The notes beneath the pieces were generated by a model. That model was not told the origin of the DNA. It saw only the letters and a list, made by a program, of their open reading frames with translations, and did no database searches. The translations under genes were made by a program, and so were the position numbers. A stretch of DNA of 8,429 bases from Oxalobacter sp. (GTDB taxonomy: Bacteria > Pseudomonadota > Gammaproteobacteria > Burkholderiales > Burkholderiaceae_D), in contig JAAZED010000201.1 of NCBI GenBank assembly GCA_012512465.1, forward strand, positions 1 to 8,429, given 5' to 3'. The first letter of the stretch is position 1. Each line of letters begins with the position of its first letter. Below, one piece after another: positions 5,083 through 8,429 of the stretch.

Positions 5083-5229
5083 TGGCGTTGTTCGGTTAAA
5101 AAAAGTAAAACGGGCTTAGCATCATATTACTACGCGACGGGGCAGCAGGTACTACACGGGTTATTTTACGCACAGGTTGATGAAACCGTTTGATTTATCC
5201 CGGAAAACAGTAACTTTGGCGTCCTGGAC
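5083..5229 (-). promoter_or_regulatory. Probable promoter region of the lipoprotein gene
   Basis: The stretch between repeat copy B and the cyclase terminator holds no gene. On the minus strand TATGAT (5121-5126) is the best -10 candidate, but no acceptable -35 hexamer lies 16-18 bp upstream; TAAAAT near 5165 is an alternative with the same weakness. Either would place copy B in the transcribed leader. Confidence 0.3.
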
Positions 5230-5249
5230 AAAAAGCGGATTTTTCCGCT
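5229..5249 (-). terminator. Terminator of the GGDEF gene, overlapping its stop codon
   Basis: On the minus strand AGCGGA pairs with TCCGCT across AAAA and is followed by a T run. The first stem base is shared with the TGA stop (5249-5251), so the hairpin begins within the last codon. Confidence 0.75.
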
Positions 5250-6289
5250 CAGGCGTTCAGTATTTCCCGTGTCAGTGTTGGCTCGATAACAGGTGCAGGC
5301 TCGACAGTATTACGTCCGGCCTGTTTGGCTTTATAAAGCGCATTATCAGCATTGGCAATGTGAAACTGTAAAAACTTGTTGGCATTTTCAGCGTCATACC
5401 ATTCCGGCTTGATAACGGCGACCCCGATACTGGCGGAAATCGGGATCTGGGTACTGTTGGAGAGTTTGACCGGCGTGTTTTCGATGGCAAGGCGTATACG
5501 GTCGGCAACGGCCATGCCCTGATCGAGATCGGCCTTGCCAAAGAAAAAGATAAATTCCTCGCCGCCGTAACGCCCCAGCATGTCAGTCTGCCGCAGATGA
5601 CCCTGGGCAACTGCCACAATATGCTGCAATGCGATATCACCTTCTGTGTGACCATAGGTGTCATTGAACGTCTTGAAGTGGTCTACATCCAGAAGGGCAA
5701 CACAGCAGGCGGTATTGTTCTCATGCGCATTATTCAGTTCAGACAGGATCATGGCATGGAAGGAGCGCCGGTTCAGTGTATTGGTCAGCGCATCGTGCTC
5801 GGCAAGATATTTGAAGCGTGCTTTGCTCTTCTTCAAGGCATTGGCTGCTGCAGTGCGCAAAGTGATTTCTTTTTGGAGAGAATCGGTCAGTACAGTAAGC
5901 GCTTCTTCATTTTGCCTGAGTTCTTTCATGGTACGGTCGAGCTGGGCAACCATGCTGTTAAAGGCAACAGAAAAATCTCCAAGGAAGTGAACTTCCTGCT
6001 TGAAATCACCTCGTGCAACCTGCTGTGCCTGCCATGTCAGGTGCCGAAGATTGGATTGCAGTGCTTTTAGGCCGCCGGCAACAAAGCCGCGCATTTTAAT
6101 GGAGTGTGAGAGATTGCCCTTGGCGAAATCCGAGATGATGAGCCTTAATTCCATCAGCTTGTTGTGAAGCACAACAAACTCCCCATTCCCGGCCAGTTCT
6201 TCAGGTACTGACGGAGATGAGGAGCCACCGAGCAACCCATTGATATGCTTTACAATAAGCGATGTAATTTTTTCTTCAGATTTATCCAT
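5249..6289 (-). CDS. Soluble HAMP-GGDEF diguanylate cyclase
   Basis: A 346-residue protein predicted to make cyclic di-GMP from two GTP. Residues ~40-125 look like HAMP-type signalling helices (ISDFAKGNLSHSI, then VARGDFKQEVHFLGDF and FNSMVAQLDR). Residues ~125-160 are a coiled-coil linker. Residues ~165-330 are the GGDEF domain, with DVDHFKTFND carrying the metal-binding Asp (201), the active-site GGEEF at 242-246, and an intact inhibitory-site RxxD at Arg233-Asp236, five residues upstream. It should therefore be active and product-inhibited. There is no signal peptide or membrane segment, so HAMP-like modules here would relay a cytosolic signal. The gene starts 12 bp after the V4R gene stops and has no strong ribosome binding site of its own, suggesting translational coupling. 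The V4R protein is the obvious candidate input. Confidence 0.92.
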   Translation of the reverse strand: MDKSEEKITSLIVKHINGLLGGSSSPSVPEELAGNGEFVVLHNKLMELRLIISDFAKGNLSHSIKMRGFVAGGLKALQSNLRHLTWQAQQVARGDFKQEVHFLGDFSVAFNSMVAQLDRTMKELRQNEEALTVLTDSLQKEITLRTAAANALKKSKARFKYLAEHDALTNTLNRRSFHAMILSELNNAHENNTACCVALLDVDHFKTFNDTYGHTEGDIALQHIVAVAQGHLRQTDMLGRYGGEEFIFFFGKADLDQGMAVADRIRLAIENTPVKLSNSTQIPISASIGVAVIKPEWYDAENANKFLQFHIANADNALYKAKQAGRNTVEPAPVIEPTLTREILNA

Positions 6290-6301
6290 ATATGGGGCGG
6301 T

Positions 6302-6838
6302 TTATTCTACCGGCATCCCCTGGAAACGGCACGTTCGGGCACCCGTGCACCAGCAGTCTATTTCCTTGACGGTATAGACTTTACCAGTAAATTTTTCCAG
6401 AATACCAGCGATGAAACCCTCATCATAAATGCAGATAACATCTTCAATGTCCGGCAGGCCGGAGCAGTCAAGATCCTCATCAACGGTAACGTAACACTGC
6501 ATGGTTTCGTTGTCAAAAGATTCGACACGAAAAATGCCAATACCCAAATCACGGAATAACTCGCTAATTCGTCTGACCAGGGGGGCGGCATCGCTTGATC
6601 CGGTAAATTCGGTCAGAAACTGGTCATAAAATGATTTTCCGGCAAGCACGCCTGAATTGTAGAAAAGATCATCAGCCGCCTGCGTACCGTATTCCTGTTC
6701 AATAACGTCACGCATAGTAAATTGAAGAAGCCGATAAACCTCGATTTTCAGCGTATCGCCAAGGCTTGGCCTGGCCAGTGCCATGTCAGTACCCAGCGTA
6801 TCCCAGGAATATTTGTACTTTCTTGTATCTTCACTCAT
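6302..6838 (-). CDS. V4R (4-vinyl reductase) domain protein, putative ligand sensor
   Basis: A 178-residue cytosolic protein. Residues ~15-95 are the helical N-terminal part seen in stand-alone V4R proteins; residues ~96-172 are the V4R domain (LGIGIFRVESFDNE, then VICIYDEGFIAGILEKFTGKVYTVKE and IDCWCTGARTCRF). V4R domains occur in BchJ and as the effector-binding domain of phenol and toluene regulators such as DmpR and XylR, where conserved cysteines bind zinc. Here Cys136, Cys162 and Cys170 align with those positions by eye, so the zinc site looks intact; Cys164 is extra. The start at 6838 is supported by AAGGAAG seven nt upstream; an in-frame ATG at 6880 lacks such a site. There is no DNA-binding domain, so it probably signals through the cyclase just downstream. 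The ligand is unknown. Confidence 0.85.
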   Translation of the reverse strand: MSEDTRKYKYSWDTLGTDMALARPSLGDTLKIEVYRLLQFTMRDVIEQEYGTQAADDLFYNSGVLAGKSFYDQFLTEFTGSSDAAPLVRRISELFRDLGIGIFRVESFDNETMQCYVTVDEDLDCSGLPDIEDVICIYDEGFIAGILEKFTGKVYTVKEIDCWCTGARTCRFQGMPVE

Positions 6839-7118
6839 TTTACGTCTTCCTTCGAACAAAGCAGTTATTGATTTGTACAACAGGGCTTTAGCATTTGTTG
6901 TGAATCAGTTGAATTTTAAATGTTTTTTTGTTGTAAAAAAAGCATTATTTTCTTTGTCTATGAAAATAATTTTGTTAATGTAAAAAAATAACATACTGCG
7001 GATCATATTATTTTGCTTATGAGGATATTGTTTTGCTTTTTCAATCAGATCTTTCCTCATGCTTTTTTATCTTCCGTTTATGGTATTGGCTGTGTCAGAG
7101 AGGGGATTTCCAGACATA
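6839..7118. other. AT-rich intergenic region upstream of the V4R gene
   Basis: About 280 bp, strongly AT-rich with many A and T runs, and no credible gene on either strand. It should contain the promoter of the V4R-GGDEF pair, but AT richness gives many weak candidates and none stands out. A near-palindrome AAAATAATTTT lies at about 6963-6973, and TTTTGCTT occurs twice near 7011-7040. The composition would suit binding by a nucleoid protein such as H-NS or MvaT-type proteins, which is inference only. Confidence 0.5.
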
Positions 7119-7148
7119 AAAAAGCGCCTGAACAATCAGGCGCTTTTT
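7119..7148 (-). terminator. Strong terminator of the nitroreductase pair
   Basis: A perfect 13-bp stem, AAAAAGCGCCTGA with TCAGGCGCTTTTT, around the loop ACAA. On the minus strand it ends in six T. It begins 13 bp after the stop codon at 7162. The symmetric A and T runs would also let it work on the plus strand. Confidence 0.93.
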
Positions 7149-7161
7149 ATGTGTTTGCGTA

Positions 7162-7803
7162 TCAGTTTTTGCCAAGCGGCATAATGTTGATCGGCATATC
7201 GTTTTCGTTGAGCTTCAGTTCCTTGCGGATGGCGTCATTATTCATGGAGACAATATAACGTGTGCCAATATCCATGGACGCTGCAGCCAGATAGATGTTC
7301 TGGGTGATGGCGCCGCTTGCGATGTGTGCCCAGTCTCTGGCACGTTCTCCCGTCACATTACCCATTGCTTCGCTGTCCGAGACAATCACGAGAATAACGG
7401 GGGCAGATGCGACGGCGGGCTGCTTGCCCACCATGCTCTTGATATTCTTTTTCGAGATTTCTTTCAGGGAATGGGTTTTCCAGTCATAGAGGGAGACGCC
7501 TTTGTCGCAGATGACATAGATTTTGTTGTAGGGGGTCATGCCCATGCCATAGGGAATAGTCCATCCTTTTGCTTCCCGGTTCAAGCCGGTGCCGGCCCAA
7601 AGGAGATTGGAGAGTTCCTGAAGAGAGAGAGGCTTTTGGGGAAAATTATTCAGGTTTGCCGAGCGGCGGACTTTCAGCACATCATAAATGCCTTTTCCGC
7701 CTGTCATTTGCGGCTCCGGCAGTTTGGTATCAGCAAAAACACTGGCACAAAAACAGAGCAGGGCGGAAAAAAGAAAGGTTTTGAACCCGGTGCGCGATGT
7801 CAT
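7162..7803 (-). CDS. Exported nitroreductase-fold (SagB-like) protein
   Basis: A 213-residue protein with a clear Sec signal peptide: Arg/Lys-containing start, hydrophobic core TFLFSALLCFCASVF, predicted cleavage after Ala24 (VFA-DTK). The mature part has nitroreductase/SagB-type dehydrogenase features: the VRRSANLNNF motif (residues ~45-54), LQELSNLLWAGTGLNR at ~61-76, and a C-terminal domain with ITQNIYLAAASMDIGTRYI. Such proteins normally bind FMN. The flavin would have to be supplied in the periplasm, because the signal is not twin-arginine. The start at 7803 has GGAG six nt upstream. It lies 11 bp after a cytosolic nitroreductase gene, so the two are co-transcribed and related in fold. 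The substrate is unknown; the SagB comparison reflects sequence style and does not imply toxin maturation, since no precursor peptide gene is adjacent. Confidence 0.82.
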   Translation of the reverse strand: MTSRTGFKTFLFSALLCFCASVFADTKLPEPQMTGGKGIYDVLKVRRSANLNNFPQKPLSLQELSNLLWAGTGLNREAKGWTIPYGMGMTPYNKIYVICDKGVSLYDWKTHSLKEISKKNIKSMVGKQPAVASAPVILVIVSDSEAMGNVTGERARDWAHIASGAITQNIYLAAASMDIGTRYIVSMNNDAIRKELKLNENDMPINIMPLGKN

Positions 7804-7814
7804 GTTCTTCTCCT

Positions 7815-8378
7815 TTATTTGATATAGCGGATCACATCCCTGTTGCGGTGTGGCGTATTGGGGGGTGGTTCATCCGTATACCCCAGCGCGACAGCAAAGA
7901 TGGTGGAGTAGCCTTCGGGCAGGCCCAGCGCTTTATTGAGCTTTACTGCAAGTACCCGGTCTTCAAAAGCCTGTTTGAAACTTCTGACATAGCAGGAGCC
8001 AAGACCCAGTGAATAGGCTGCGACACACATATTCTGCGCCGCATTGGCACAGTCGATAACTGCGCTGGCTTCGTCATCCTTACCGGAAAGGAAGATGACG
8101 GTTGGTGCATGGTAAAAAGGGGAAAAGCCGGGATCCTGCGCCTTGATCTTGTATTGCTCGATATTGGTGGTACGCATGGTTTCCAGCGTGCCACGGGTGA
8201 TTTTGTCGAGAATCGCCTTGTTGGTCACCACGGAAAAAAACCAGGGCTGTTTGTTTCTTGAGGTGGCTGCATACAATCCGGCTTCCAGTATCCAGTTTAC
8301 CTCCCGTTCAGGAACCGGTTCCGGCTTGAATGCCCGTATGCTTCTTCGTCCAAGGATAGAGGTAATCGTCTGATTCAT
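7815..8378 (-). CDS. Cytosolic nitroreductase family flavoprotein
   Basis: A 187-residue FMN-dependent oxidoreductase of ordinary family length. The N-terminal motif RRSIRAFKPEPV (11-22) provides the usual Arg residues that contact the FMN phosphate, followed by the conserved SRNKQPWFF segment (40-48). The middle (AAQNMCVAAYSLGLGSCYV, 113-131) and the end (LPEGYSTIFAVALGYTDEPP, 153-172) match the dimeric nitroreductase fold. It probably reduces nitro compounds, quinones or similar acceptors with NAD(P)H; the substrate cannot be told. There is no signal peptide. The start at 8378 has GGAG five nt upstream. It is the first gene seen of a two-gene unit with the exported paralogue; its promoter is in the last 50 bp or beyond the window. 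Confidence 0.9.
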   Translation of the reverse strand: MNQTITSILGRRSIRAFKPEPVPEREVNWILEAGLYAATSRNKQPWFFSVVTNKAILDKITRGTLETMRTTNIEQYKIKAQDPGFSPFYHAPTVIFLSGKDDEASAVIDCANAAQNMCVAAYSLGLGSCYVRSFKQAFEDRVLAVKLNKALGLPEGYSTIFAVALGYTDEPPPNTPHRNRDVIRYIK

Positions 8379-8429
8379 AAACGCTCCCTGCAGGAAAGAG
8401 TGATAAATAAGGAACCGGGGGAACTGGCC

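Noticed and set aside
4505..5119. 204-codon plus-strand open frame antisense to the lipoprotein gene
   Set aside because: It overlaps a confidently assigned gene with lipobox and two domains, runs into repeat copy B, and shows no recognisable protein features.
5597..6070. 157-codon plus-strand open frame antisense to the GGDEF gene
   Set aside because: A shadow of the cyclase coding sequence, with no independent evidence of translation.
7013..7258. 81-codon plus-strand open frame in the AT-rich intergenic region
   Set aside because: It reads through the terminator at 7119-7148 and into the end of the exported nitroreductase gene; the sequence is not protein-like.

Overview
The window looks like chromosomal DNA of a Gram-negative bacterium, most likely a betaproteobacterium of moderate GC content. 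The evidence is a lipobox outer-membrane lipoprotein with META and DUF4377 domains, a YiiG-type DUF3829 protein, an AdhP-type zinc alcohol dehydrogenase and an S24 repressor with betaproteobacterial-looking sequence. An Oxalobacter-like organism (Burkholderiales, Oxalobacteraceae) would fit, but that is an impression from family resemblance, not a demonstrated placement. There is no rRNA, tRNA, CRISPR array, transposase or clear prophage structural gene.

Layout. The left edge (1-597, + strand) is the C-terminal part of a DUF3829 protein, closed by a strong hairpin terminator. Next comes a minus-strand regulatory island (648-1754). It holds an S24-type repressor (1014-1661) and a small 73-residue charged protein (648-869). 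Both upstream regions carry the same dyad, ATGCGTAATACGCAT or close variants, so the repressor probably controls itself and the small protein. At 1868-2146 (-) is a 92-residue single-pass membrane protein with a degenerate Asn-Pro hexapeptide repeat, with its own promoter and terminator. At 2336-3364 (-) is the zinc alcohol dehydrogenase. The only complete plus-strand gene is a 91-residue glutaredoxin-like protein (3634-3909).

The middle contains two copies of a non-coding inverted-repeat element (3931-4107 and 4984-5082) in the same orientation, on either side of the lipoprotein gene (4157-4969, -). The first is followed directly by a bidirectional terminator; the second lies just upstream of the lipoprotein's ribosome binding site. 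Right of this is a minus-strand pair: a V4R-domain sensor-like protein (6302-6838) followed 12 bp later by a soluble HAMP-GGDEF diguanylate cyclase (5249-6289), a plausible ligand-sensing c-di-GMP module. The right end holds a second minus-strand pair: a cytoplasmic nitroreductase (7815-8378) followed 11 bp later by an exported nitroreductase-fold protein (7162-7803), ending in a strong terminator.

Most genes are short transcription units with recognisable ribosome binding sites and terminators. The parts least explained by known families are the repressor/small-protein circuit, the paired inverted-repeat elements and the repeat-bearing membrane protein.
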